A stretch of 64,000 nucleotides of DNA. It comes from Dryocola sp032000125 (GTDB taxonomy: Bacteria > Pseudomonadota > Gammaproteobacteria > Enterobacterales > Enterobacteriaceae). Below the pieces are notes generated by a model. That model did no database searches and had not been told where the DNA came from. It saw only the letters and a program-made list of their open reading frames with translations. The stretch is from assembly GCA_032000125.1 (NCBI GenBank), contig DAMALH010000022.1:1-64000 (forward strand), in the 5' to 3' direction. Shown one piece after another: positions 16,324-24,388 of this stretch. Positions within the stretch are counted from its first letter, which is position 1; every line of letters starts with the position of its first letter. Made by a program: the position numbers and the translations under genes.

Positions 16324-17109
16324 ATGAGAGATAATCTTGTTGAGCAGATTATATCTGACGTAATGAATAAACAAACCGATGCCCAATCGAAAGCCAAAAC
16401 CGCAGCGAATTTCGCCGGTTGTGGCATTACGGAATTTGTCGGCACCGCGTTGGGTCACACTATCGGCCTGGTGATTGCCAATGTCGATAATCAGTTGCAT
16501 GAAGTCATGAATATCGACAAGAAATATCGCTCTATCGGTATTCTGGGCGCGCGCACTGGCGCAGGCCCGCAAATTTTTGCGGCTGATGAAGCGATTAAAG
16601 CAACCAACAGCGAAATTATTTCTATTGAGCTGGCCCGCGATACCGAAGGCGGTGGCGGACACGGTTGCTTAATTATTTTCGGCGCGTCTGATGTTTCCGA
16701 CGTCAGGCGTGCGGTTGAAGTGGCGCTGTCTGAAATTGAACGCACCATGGGTGACGTTTATGGCTCGCCGGCCGGACATCTTGAATTCCAGTACACCGCT
16801 CGTGCCAGCTACGCGCTGAATAAAGCGCTGGGTGCGCCGATCGGCAAATCCTTCGGGATGACCTGCGCCTCGCCTGCGGCGATTGGCCTGGTGATTGCTG
16901 ACGCCGCGGCGAAATCCGCCGTGATTGACCCGGTGGGTTATGCCAGCCCGTCGAAAGGCACCAGCTTCAGTAACGAAGTGATCTTCACCTTCTCCGGTGA
17001 TTCCGGTGCGGTACGCCAGGCGGTGATTGCCGCGCGTGAAGTCGGTTTACAACTGCTCTCCACGTTAGATCCGGCGGAAATTAAATCCACCACGACGCCG
17101 TATATCTAA
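16324..17109 (+). CDS. BMC-T trimeric tandem-domain shell protein (PduB-like)
   Basis: The 261-residue protein has two tandem BMC domains (about residues 40-145 and 150-250) preceded by an N-terminal extension (MRDNLVEQIISDVMNKQ). The same layout is found in PduB. Landmarks are GITEFVGTALGHTIGLVIANVD, ELARDTEGGGGHGCLIIFGASD, and in domain 2 GKSFGMTCASPAAIGLVIADAA. Trimers of this type form pseudo-hexagonal tiles. The N-terminal extension of PduB has been linked to core binding, so the helix here may do the same. It lies 21 bases after BMC-H. Confidence 0.93.
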   Translation: MRDNLVEQIISDVMNKQTDAQSKAKTAANFAGCGITEFVGTALGHTIGLVIANVDNQLHEVMNIDKKYRSIGILGARTGAGPQIFAADEAIKATNSEIISIELARDTEGGGGHGCLIIFGASDVSDVRRAVEVALSEIERTMGDVYGSPAGHLEFQYTARASYALNKALGAPIGKSFGMTCASPAAIGLVIADAAAKSAVIDPVGYASPSKGTSFSNEVIFTFSGDSGAVRQAVIAAREVGLQLLSTLDPAEIKSTTTPYI

Positions 17110-17169
17110 GCATCGGGTGACGACGCGCGCGACGCGGTCGGCAGAGGAAGAGTAGTAAGGAATTTAAAG

Positions 17170-18690
17170 ATGAATGATATTGAAATCGCTCAGGCTGTCT
17201 CGACCATTCTGAGCAAATTCACCAAAGCAACACCGGATGCGGCTCCGGCAGCGGCTCCCGCCACGTCAGAAGCGGCGCGGGTCGACGGGCTGGACGAAAT
17301 CGTCGCTAAGGCGCTGGCGCAGCAGTCCTCCGGGCGCGCCGCCTGTGCGACCTCTCAGGTAGCGAACGCTGGCACCGGCGCATTCGATACCATGGATGAA
17401 GCGATTTCCGCCGCTGTCCTGGCGCAGGTGCAGTATCGCCACTGTTCTATGCAAGACCGCGCCTCGTTTATCAATGGCATTCGGGACGTTTTCCTGCAGG
17501 ACGATGTGCTGTGCGCCCTTTCCCGTATGGCGGTGGAAGAGACCGGCATGGGGAATTACGAGGACAAACTGATCAAAAACCGCGTCGCCGCGCTGAAAAC
17601 GCCAGGTCTTGAAGATCTGGCCACCAGCGCGATTACCGGAGACGGGGGCCTAACGCTGATCGAGTACTCCGCGTTCGGGGTGATTGGTTCGATTACGCCA
17701 ACCACTAACCCGACCGAAACCATTATCAACAACAGCATCGGCATGCTGGCGGCAGGCAACACCGTGGTGTTCAGCCCACATCCGCGCTCGCGCAAAGTGT
17801 CGCTGTACGCGGTTGAGCTGATCAACAACAAGCTTGCCCGCTTGGGCGCACCGGCGAACATGGTGGTTACGGTGACCAAACCGTCCATCGACAACACCAA
17901 CGCCCTGATCAACGACCCACGTATCAACATGCTGGTAGCGACCGGCGGTCCAGCCATCGTGAAAACCGTGATGTCATCCGGTAAGAAAGCGATTGGCGCA
18001 GGCGCTGGCAACCCGCCAGCGGTGGTGGACGAAACGGCGGATATCGAAAAAGCGGCCCGCGACATCATTAAAGGCTGTAGCTTCGACAACAACCTGCCGT
18101 GCGTGGCGGAAAAAGAGGTGATTGTGGTGAACCAGGTAGCGGACTATCTGATTCACTGCATGAAGAAAAGCGGTGCCTATCTGCTGTGCGATAAGAAGTT
18201 GATTCAACAACTGCAATCGCTGGTGCTTAACGAAAAAGGCACCGGGCCGAATACCGCCTTTGTCGGCAAAGATGCGCGCTACATCCTGCAACAGCTGGGG
18301 ATCACGGTTGGCGACGATATCAAAGTCATCTTAATCGAGACGGAGAAAACCCATCCGTTCGTGGTGCACGAACTGATGATGCCGGTCCTGCCGGTGGTGC
18401 GCGTCGACAACGTTGATGAAGCCATTGAGCTGGCGGTGAAAGTGGAGCACGGCAACCGCCATACCGCGATGATGCACTCCACCAACGTCGAAAAACTGAC
18501 CAAAATGGCGCGGCTGATTCAAACCACCATCTTTGTTAAAAATGGTCCTTCTTATGCGGGGCTGGGGGTGGGTGGCGAAGGGCATGCCACCTTTACGATT
18601 GCCGGACCGACCGGTGAAGGGCTTACGTCAGCGCGTTCGTTTGCACGCCATCGTCGCTGCGTAATGGTTGAAGCGCTGAATATTCGCTAA
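17170..18690 (+). CDS. CoA-acylating aldehyde dehydrogenase (PduP/EutE-like)
   Basis: This 506-residue enzyme oxidises propanal (or acetaldehyde) with NAD+ and CoA to the acyl-CoA. Residues 1-60 are an N-terminal targeting region: an amphipathic helix (DIEIAQAVSTILSKF), an Ala/Pro linker and a second helix (LDEIVAKALAQQ). The catalytic domain follows, with ITPTTNPTETIINNSIG (nucleotide/CoA region), VATGGPAIVKTVMSSGKKAIGAGAGNPPAVVD, and the nucleophile C311 in FDNNLPCVAEKE. Length and motifs fit the PduP branch. The helix-linker-helix N terminus is the best known type of encapsulation peptide. It is encoded between shell genes, 60 bases after BMC-T. Confidence 0.95.
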   Translation: MNDIEIAQAVSTILSKFTKATPDAAPAAAPATSEAARVDGLDEIVAKALAQQSSGRAACATSQVANAGTGAFDTMDEAISAAVLAQVQYRHCSMQDRASFINGIRDVFLQDDVLCALSRMAVEETGMGNYEDKLIKNRVAALKTPGLEDLATSAITGDGGLTLIEYSAFGVIGSITPTTNPTETIINNSIGMLAAGNTVVFSPHPRSRKVSLYAVELINNKLARLGAPANMVVTVTKPSIDNTNALINDPRINMLVATGGPAIVKTVMSSGKKAIGAGAGNPPAVVDETADIEKAARDIIKGCSFDNNLPCVAEKEVIVVNQVADYLIHCMKKSGAYLLCDKKLIQQLQSLVLNEKGTGPNTAFVGKDARYILQQLGITVGDDIKVILIETEKTHPFVVHELMMPVLPVVRVDNVDEAIELAVKVEHGNRHTAMMHSTNVEKLTKMARLIQTTIFVKNGPSYAGLGVGGEGHATFTIAGPTGEGLTSARSFARHRRCVMVEALNIR

Positions 18691-18713
18691 CCATCGCGAA
18701 GGGTAACTCAAAG

Positions 18714-19013
18714 ATGAAAAAACGAATCATAAACGCGCCGACCCCGGATATTTTGGCCATGTTGAAACGGCGTATGCCGGGGGAGTTTCGTTCGCGTCTG
18801 GATTTGATTCGCATCGACGCCATTGGTTTGTTAATGCTGCCGGTTCCGGATCTCTATTTTTATGCCGACGTAGCCAGCAAAAGCGCCAATGTGGTGGTAT
18901 CGGAAATCTTTGGCAGTTGCCCTCAGCACATCACCACCCTGGCCATTTTTGGCGAAGTCGCGGCGGTGCATGAAGCCATGCGAATCATTGAGGAAGACGA
19001 CAACCAGTTTTGA
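18714..19013 (+). CDS. grpU: GrpU-type BMC shell protein with Fe-S cluster motif
   Basis: The 99-residue protein is a circularly permuted BMC domain of the EutS/PduU class. An N-terminal segment is followed by LIRIDAIGLLMLPVPDLYFYADVASKSANVV and LAIFGEVAAVHEAMRIIEED. The loop at the would-be pore reads GSCPQH, with C69. This corresponds to the cysteine motif reported for GrpU, whose hexamer binds a Fe-S cluster at the pore of glycyl-radical propanediol compartments. That assignment points to a propanediol-type compartment. Cluster binding here is inferred from the motif, not shown. Confidence 0.8.
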   Translation: MKKRIINAPTPDILAMLKRRMPGEFRSRLDLIRIDAIGLLMLPVPDLYFYADVASKSANVVVSEIFGSCPQHITTLAIFGEVAAVHEAMRIIEEDDNQF

Positions 19014-19023
19014 GAGTTCGCTT

Positions 19024-19599
19024 ATGAAGAAGATATTACTTATCGCAGGCGATTTCTCTGAAGACTATGAAGTCATGGTGCCATGGCAGGCATTAAGCAT
19101 GTTAGGTTTCAGAGTGGATGTAGTGTGTCCGGGAAAACGAACCGGCGAGTTTATTAAAACCGCGATTCATGATTTTGAAGGCGATCAGACCTACACCGAA
19201 AAACCCGGGCACCTTTTTAGATTAACCGCATCATTTGATGAAATAAGGTTACAGGAATATTGCGGCATTTATATTTCAGGCGGGCGTTCATCGGAATATT
19301 TGCGATTGAATAAGTCGGTACTGAATATCGTGCATTACGCGATGAACTTTACATTACCTGTTGCTGCAATTTGTCATGGTCCACAAATTCTGGCCGCTGC
19401 GGGGGTATTAAAAGGCAGAAAACTGACGGGATATTTTACGGTAAAACCGGAAGTGGAAATGGCGGACGGCCTGTGGGTCACTGCCGCAGATGATGAAGCC
19501 GTTGTGGATGGCAATTTAATCACTGCGCCCACCTGGATGGGGCATCCGGCAATATTACGTCACTTTATTACTCAAATGGGCACCAGCATCATTCATTAA
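19024..19599 (+). CDS. DJ-1/PfpI family protein of the microcompartment locus
   Basis: The 191-residue protein has the class I glutamine-amidotransferase-like fold of DJ-1/PfpI. An early acidic residue sits in GDFSEDYEVMVPW. The nucleophile elbow AICHGPQ carries C117, followed by LTGYFTVKPEVEMAD and APTWMGHP. Family members include proteases, chaperones and glyoxalase/deglycase-type enzymes that act on reactive carbonyls. Inside an aldehyde-producing compartment, aldehyde damage repair is a reasonable guess. The ATG at 19024 lies 10 bases after the grpU stop. An open frame starting at 18889 merely overlaps grpU. Confidence 0.8.
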   Translation: MKKILLIAGDFSEDYEVMVPWQALSMLGFRVDVVCPGKRTGEFIKTAIHDFEGDQTYTEKPGHLFRLTASFDEIRLQEYCGIYISGGRSSEYLRLNKSVLNIVHYAMNFTLPVAAICHGPQILAAAGVLKGRKLTGYFTVKPEVEMADGLWVTAADDEAVVDGNLITAPTWMGHPAILRHFITQMGTSIIH

Positions 19600-19647
19600 T
19601 ACCCCGGCATCGCCGCAAGGTTAACAAAATATATTCGGGAGTTTTAT

Positions 19648-22200
19648 ATGTTAGAGAAAGGCTTTTCTAATCCGACAGACCGTGTTGTAAGACTGAAAAA
19701 TATGATCCTGACGGCGAAACCGTATGTGGAATCAGAGCGCGCAGTGCTGGCAACCGAAGCATATAAAGAAACAGAACAGCTGCCGGCGATTATGCGCCGT
19801 GCGAAAGTGGTTGAAAAAATCTTTAATCAATTACCGGTGACGATTCGCCCGGATGAATTAATCGTTGGCGCGGTAACCATTAATCCTCGATCAACTGAAA
19901 TCTGCCCTGAGTTCTCCTACGACTGGGTGGAAAAAGAGTTCGAGACGATGGAACACCGTATCGCCGACCCGTTCATTATCCCGAAAAAGACCGCTCAGGA
20001 TCTGCATGAAGCGTTTAAATACTGGCCGGGGAAAACCACCAGCTCTCTGGCGGCATCTTACATGTCAGAAGGTACCCAAGAGAGTATGGCGAGCGGCGTA
20101 TTCACCGTCGGCAACTACTTCTTCGGCGGCGTCGGCCACGTCAGCGTTGACTACGGTAAGGTGCTGAAAATCGGTTTCCGCGGCATCATCAATGAAGTCA
20201 GCCGCGCGCTGGCAGCATTAGATCGCACCGAGCCGGGCTATATCAAGAAAGAACAGTTCTATAATGCGGTGCTGATCAGTTACAACGCGGCGATCCGTTT
20301 TGCCCATCGTTACGCCGAAGAAGCGTCCCGCCTGGCGCAGCAGGAGAGCAACCCGACCCGTAAACGCGAACTGGAACAAATCGCTCAAAACTGTACCCGC
20401 GTGCCGGAATACGGCGCGACCACATTCTGGGAAGCGTGCCAGACCTTCTGGTTTATCCAGAGCATGCTGCAGATCGAATCCAGCGGTCACTCTATCTCCC
20501 CGGGGCGTTTCGACCAGTATATGTATCCGTACCTGGCGGCGGACAAATCTATCTCGCGCGAATTCGCGCAGGAGCTGGTGGATTGCTGCTGGATCAAGCT
20601 TAACGACATCAACAAAACCCGTGACGAAGTCTCTGCCCAGGCGTTCGCCGGTTATGCGGTGTTCCAGAACCTGTGCTGTGGCGGCCAGACTGAAGATGGC
20701 CGTGACGCCACCAACGACCTGAGCTACATGTGTATGGAAGCGACCGCGCACGTGCGTCTGCCGCAGCCATCCTTCTCTATCCGCGTATGGCAGGGCACAC
20801 CGGATGCATTCCTGTATCGCGCTTGCGAGCTGGTGCGTATGGGCCTGGGCGTTCCGGCAATGTACAACGATGAAGTGATCGTCCCGGCACTGCAAAACCG
20901 TGGCGTTTCGCTGCGTGATGCGCGTGATTACTGCATTATCGGCTGCGTAGAGCCGCAGGCGCCGCACCGTACCGAAGGCTGGCATGACGCCGCGTTCTTT
21001 AACGTCGCTAAAGTGCTGGAAATTACCCTGAACAATGGCCGCGTCGGCAGCAAACAGCTGGGCCCGGTAACAGGCGAACTGACTCAATACACCAGCATGG
21101 ACGACTTCTACACCGCGTTCCAGAAACAGATGGCGCACTTTGTTCATCAACTGGTTGAAGCCTGTAACAGCGTGGATATTGCCCACGGCGAACGCTGCCC
21201 GCTGCCTTTCTTGTCTGCACTGGTAGACGATTGCATCGGTCGTGGTAAATCCCTCCAGGAAGGCGGCGCGATTTACAACTTCACCGGTCCGCAGGCGTTC
21301 GGCGTGGCCGATACCGGCGACTCCGTATATGCCATTCAAAAACAGGTCTTTGAAGACCAAAAACTGTCTCTGAGCGAGTTGAAAAGCGCGCTGGATGCCA
21401 ACTTTGGTTATCCGGTCGGCGCGAACCCGCATACCCCGGCGGCGAAATCCTCGCTCAACGAGCAGGATATTTACGCTGTGGTGAAAAATATTATCGAGCA
21501 GCACGGCGCGCTGGACCCGGCGGCAATCAAAAACGAAGTGTATCGTCAGCTGACTTCTGGCAACGGGGCGCCGGTGCAATCCGGCACTATGTCCCGTCAC
21601 GAAGAGATCCGCCGTATCCTGGAGAATACCCCATGCTTCGGTAACGACATCGACGACGTGGATTTAGTGGCGCGTCAATGTGCGTTGATCTACTGCCAGG
21701 AAGTTGAGAAGTACACTAACCCGCGCGGCGGCCAGTTCCAGGCCGGTATCTACCCGGTTTCTGCTAACGTGCTGTTTGGTAAAGACGTTGCCGCACTGCC
21801 GGATGGCCGTCTGGCGAAAGAACCGCTGGCGGATGGCGTGTCTCCGCGTCAGGGTAAAGACACCCTTGGCCCAACCGCCGCAGCCAACTCGGTTGCCAAA
21901 CTGGACCACTTTATCGCCTCCAACGGTACGCTCTATAACCAGAAATTTCTGCCGTCTTCTTTGGCGGGCGAGAACGGTCTGCGTAATTTCAGCGGCCTGG
22001 TGCGTAACTACTTCGATAAGAAAGGGATGCACGTTCAGTTCAACGTTATCGACCGCAACACCCTGATCGAAGCCCAGAAAAATCCTGAACAACATCAGGA
22101 TCTGGTGGTACGCGTAGCGGGCTATAGCGCCCAGTGGGTAGTTCTGGCGAAAGAAGTTCAGGACGACATCATCAGCCGTACTGAGCAACAACTGTCGTAA
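19648..22200 (+). CDS. Glycyl radical diol dehydratase (B12-independent propane-1,2-diol dehydratase)
   Basis: The 850-residue glycyl radical enzyme has the thiyl cysteine C433 in GCVEP and the radical glycine G825 in RVAGYSAQW. N156, H164, H281, S282, C433, E435 and D447 all sit at the numbering known for Clostridium butyricum B12-independent glycerol dehydratase. Choline lyase CutC has Tyr/Asp in place of N156/H164. I therefore call a diol dehydratase, most likely 1,2-propanediol to propanal given the GrpU/PduL/PduP context; glycerol is the alternative. Residues about 587-650 are an insertion with a helix DIYAVVKNIIEQH between Pro/Ala/Ser-rich stretches, a possible internal targeting peptide. 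GGGAG precedes the ATG. The activase gene follows. Confidence 0.9.
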   Translation: MLEKGFSNPTDRVVRLKNMILTAKPYVESERAVLATEAYKETEQLPAIMRRAKVVEKIFNQLPVTIRPDELIVGAVTINPRSTEICPEFSYDWVEKEFETMEHRIADPFIIPKKTAQDLHEAFKYWPGKTTSSLAASYMSEGTQESMASGVFTVGNYFFGGVGHVSVDYGKVLKIGFRGIINEVSRALAALDRTEPGYIKKEQFYNAVLISYNAAIRFAHRYAEEASRLAQQESNPTRKRELEQIAQNCTRVPEYGATTFWEACQTFWFIQSMLQIESSGHSISPGRFDQYMYPYLAADKSISREFAQELVDCCWIKLNDINKTRDEVSAQAFAGYAVFQNLCCGGQTEDGRDATNDLSYMCMEATAHVRLPQPSFSIRVWQGTPDAFLYRACELVRMGLGVPAMYNDEVIVPALQNRGVSLRDARDYCIIGCVEPQAPHRTEGWHDAAFFNVAKVLEITLNNGRVGSKQLGPVTGELTQYTSMDDFYTAFQKQMAHFVHQLVEACNSVDIAHGERCPLPFLSALVDDCIGRGKSLQEGGAIYNFTGPQAFGVADTGDSVYAIQKQVFEDQKLSLSELKSALDANFGYPVGANPHTPAAKSSLNEQDIYAVVKNIIEQHGALDPAAIKNEVYRQLTSGNGAPVQSGTMSRHEEIRRILENTPCFGNDIDDVDLVARQCALIYCQEVEKYTNPRGGQFQAGIYPVSANVLFGKDVAALPDGRLAKEPLADGVSPRQGKDTLGPTAAANSVAKLDHFIASNGTLYNQKFLPSSLAGENGLRNFSGLVRNYFDKKGMHVQFNVIDRNTLIEAQKNPEQHQDLVVRVAGYSAQWVVLAKEVQDDIISRTEQQLS

Positions 22201-22206
22201 ATACCA

Positions 22207-22240
22207 AACGGGCTATATAGCAATATATAGCCCGTTATTT
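22207..22240 (+). terminator. Hairpin between the radical enzyme and activase genes
   Basis: AACGGGCTATATA (22207-22219) pairs perfectly with TATATAGCCCGTT (22224-22236) around a GCAA tetraloop, followed by ATTTTCTT. It lies 7 bases after the dehydratase stop and about 70 before the activase start. It may terminate part of the transcripts or protect the abundant enzyme mRNA, giving less activase than enzyme. Confidence 0.7.
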
Positions 22241-22308
22241 TCTTCACGACTTTTGGTTTTTATTTTTACCTGCAAGGGTAATTCATCTGGCAAATATAGA
22301 GTGATGTT

Positions 22309-23226
22309 ATGAATAAAGTTGAGTACGAAACCGAAGGTGTCATATTTAATATTCAACGCTATTCTTTGCATGATGGTCCAGGCATTCGCACCATCCCTTT
22401 TTTTAAAGGTTGCCCGCTGTCCTGCAAATGGTGTAGTAATCCTGAATCACAACGTCCACAGCCAGAGTTATTATTTAAAAAGAATGATTGCATCCGCTGT
22501 GGAAAATGTATTGAGGCTTGTCCACAGCAGGCGCTCTCCACCAGTAATGCCTGGTTTATCGATCGCGACCGCTGCATTCAGTGTGGTAAATGTACCGAGG
22601 TTTGCCCGACGCGTGCGCTGGAAATGAAGGGCAAGCGCATGTCGGTAACGGCAGTAATGCGCGAGCTGGAAAAAGAAGAGAATTTATACCGTCGCTCAGG
22701 CGGCGGGATTACCTTGTCCGGCGGTGAACCGCTGGCGCAGCCGGAATTTGCCCGCGAGCTGCTTAAGGCCTGCAAAGCCAAAGGCTGGCACACCGCCATT
22801 GAAACTACCGGTTTTACCACCAAAGCGGTGATTGATGAGGTCTTTCCCTATGTCGATCTGGCGCTAACCGATATTAAAGCTATCGATCCGGAAATCCATG
22901 AGCGCAACACCGGCGTGAATAACAGCGTGATTCTGCAGAACCTGCTGCGCATCTCCTTTTTAACCAAAGTGGTGGTGCGTATTCCGGTGATCCCCGGCGT
23001 AAATGACAATCCGCAGGAAATCCATAATATTGCGGAATTCGCCCGCCTGATGCAGAACGTCGATACCATTCATTTGTTGCCTTATCACAGCTTCGGTGAA
23101 AATAAATATAACTTGCTGGGCCGCCAGTATCCGATGGGCGATGCAAAAAGTATTGAAGAAGCCAAAATGTCCCATTTAAAAGCAACCGTTGAATCCTTAG
23201 GCTTTAACTGCCATATCGGCGGTTAA
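22309..23226 (+). CDS. Glycyl radical enzyme activase (radical SAM)
   Basis: This 305-residue activating enzyme uses SAM and a reduced 4Fe-4S cluster to install the glycyl radical on the dehydratase. The radical SAM motif is C35-x3-C39-x2-C42 in GCPLSCKWC. Two ferredoxin-like clusters follow: C61/C64/C67/C71 and C89/C92/C95/C99. This insertion is typical of activases for CutC, glycerol/propanediol dehydratase and similar enzymes, and absent from the pyruvate formate-lyase activase. SGGEPL and the later KVVVRIPVIPGVND are SAM-binding elements. It lies directly downstream of its substrate gene, separated by a hairpin, and is followed by a strong terminator. Confidence 0.94.
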   Translation: MNKVEYETEGVIFNIQRYSLHDGPGIRTIPFFKGCPLSCKWCSNPESQRPQPELLFKKNDCIRCGKCIEACPQQALSTSNAWFIDRDRCIQCGKCTEVCPTRALEMKGKRMSVTAVMRELEKEENLYRRSGGGITLSGGEPLAQPEFARELLKACKAKGWHTAIETTGFTTKAVIDEVFPYVDLALTDIKAIDPEIHERNTGVNNSVILQNLLRISFLTKVVVRIPVIPGVNDNPQEIHNIAEFARLMQNVDTIHLLPYHSFGENKYNLLGRQYPMGDAKSIEEAKMSHLKATVESLGFNCHIGG

Positions 23227-23242
23227 TTACAGGTGTAATAAG

Positions 23243-23270
23243 AGTGCGGCAAAAAATGCCGCGCTTTTTA
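23243..23270 (+). terminator. Rho-independent terminator after the activase
   Basis: AGTGCGGCA (23243-23251) pairs with TGCCGCGCT (23257-23265), one G-T wobble, with an A5 loop and a run of T through 23269. It ends the shell/radical enzyme transcript and suggests the next gene has its own promoter. Confidence 0.85.
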
Positions 23271-23370
23271 TTTATCACCCATAAATATTATTTTAATTAT
23301 AAAAAATCTGGAGTCAGTCTGCATTTCTTATTTAGTCATTTAATTTAATCCCATTACAGAGGTAAGCTAG

Positions 23371-24276
23371 ATGAATAGCTTAGATATTTTAGTTGCCTTC
23401 GGCGGCGGCATATTTGGCGCAGCTATTGGCGCGTTGGCGGCGTTTGAATTCGTTGGGCTACTGGTTATCGCTATGGCGGTAGTGCAAATTATTACCGGCG
23501 CACCATCGGACTTTATTACTTTCCCGTTTGGACTGTTTGGCCCGCATACCGGCGGTTTTGCCGCAGGGGTTGCGGCCACGGCGTATGCGGCGAAGAAGGG
23601 CAAACTGGGTTCCGGGCGCGATATTACTGCCGGGCTGAGCGGTCTGGCGGCTTACGATGTGCTTCTGGTCGGCGGGGTTTTCGGCGCAGGCGGTTACATC
23701 ATCGCCTGGGGGCTAAACCAAATCCCGGCCTTCCCGTCCGGTAACGCCTGGACCGATACCGTGGCGCTGACCGTCGTGATCTCTGGCGTGGTCTCGCGTC
23801 TGGTTTTCGGCAAAACGGGCCTCTTTGGCAAACCGGAGCAGGGAATACGTCACTGCTATCCGCCGCAGGATAAGTGCTGGATGCCTTACCATAGCCGCAT
23901 TCCGCAGCTTTCCGTACTGGGCCTGGGTATTGGTCTGATGGCCGGCTTTTTAGGCCTGAAGTTTGGCGGCAACGGCGCGCTGCTGGCGTTTGGCATTTCC
24001 GCATTCTCGCTGATTTTCCTGCATTTCAATACTCAGGTACCGGTGTCACATCATATTACGCTGCCTGCTGCGCTGGTGGCGGTACTGTCAGGAAGCCTGA
24101 TTTGGGCTGGAATCGTCGGAATAATTTGTGCATTGTTGGGTGAACTGATGTCGCGTATTTTCCTGATCCACGGCGATACCCATATCGACCCACCGGCGAT
24201 GGCCATTGCCATTATGACCACAGCGATCAACCTGCTGGCGACCATTGGTTTATTTGCTCTGGTTCCCCTGTTCTAA
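23371..24276 (+). CDS. Polytopic membrane protein of unknown function in the microcompartment locus
   Basis: I do not recognise a named family. The 301-residue protein has about eight hydrophobic, Gly/Ala-rich segments, such as ILVAFGGGIFGAAIGALAAF near the start and AIAIMTTAINLLATIGLFAL at the end. A central cytoplasm-like loop (about residues 150-190) holds KPEQGIRHCYPPQDKCWMPYHSR, with two cysteines and two histidines. There is no binding-protein or ATPase partner. A GAGG site precedes the ATG. It lies between two terminators, so it forms its own unit at the end of the plus-strand cluster. A diol or acid permease is a possible role, but this rests on position only. Confidence 0.6.
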   Translation: MNSLDILVAFGGGIFGAAIGALAAFEFVGLLVIAMAVVQIITGAPSDFITFPFGLFGPHTGGFAAGVAATAYAAKKGKLGSGRDITAGLSGLAAYDVLLVGGVFGAGGYIIAWGLNQIPAFPSGNAWTDTVALTVVISGVVSRLVFGKTGLFGKPEQGIRHCYPPQDKCWMPYHSRIPQLSVLGLGIGLMAGFLGLKFGGNGALLAFGISAFSLIFLHFNTQVPVSHHITLPAALVAVLSGSLIWAGIVGIICALLGELMSRIFLIHGDTHIDPPAMAIAIMTTAINLLATIGLFALVPLF

Positions 24277-24291
24277 TTCCGCCTTGTCACA

Positions 24292-24322
24292 GGCCAGCAG
24301 GTTATGCCTGCTGGCTTTTTTT
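24292..24322 (+). terminator. Rho-independent terminator after the membrane protein gene
   Basis: GCCAGCAGG (24293-24301) pairs with CCTGCTGGC (24307-24315), a 5-nt loop, then eight T. It closes the plus-strand part of the microcompartment locus. Confidence 0.92.
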
Positions 24323-24335
24323 TATCTTTCAGGCA

Positions 24336-24370
24336 TAAAAAAGCCGCGATAAAAGAAGATTTATCGCGGC
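24336..24370 (-). terminator. Rho-independent terminator for the minus-strand microcompartment genes
   Basis: On the minus strand GCCGCGATAAA pairs with TTTATCGCGGC (24370-24360 with 24353-24343) around a 6-nt loop and runs into six T. It ends the metK-like/BMC-H transcript arriving from the right, back to back with the plus-strand terminator at 24292-24322. Confidence 0.9.
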
Positions 24371-24388
24371 AGCATCATAGCGGTTTAG

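Noticed and set aside
20218..21600. 460-codon open frame on the minus strand inside the dehydratase gene
   Set aside because: It is fully antisense to a strongly conserved enzyme, has no domain, and mirrors its codon bias.
19648..22200. Choline TMA-lyase (CutC) assignment for the glycyl radical enzyme
   Set aside because: The positions matching CutC Tyr208 and Asp216 are N156 and H164, and H281/S282/D447 of diol dehydratases are all present. The choline-specific set is absent.
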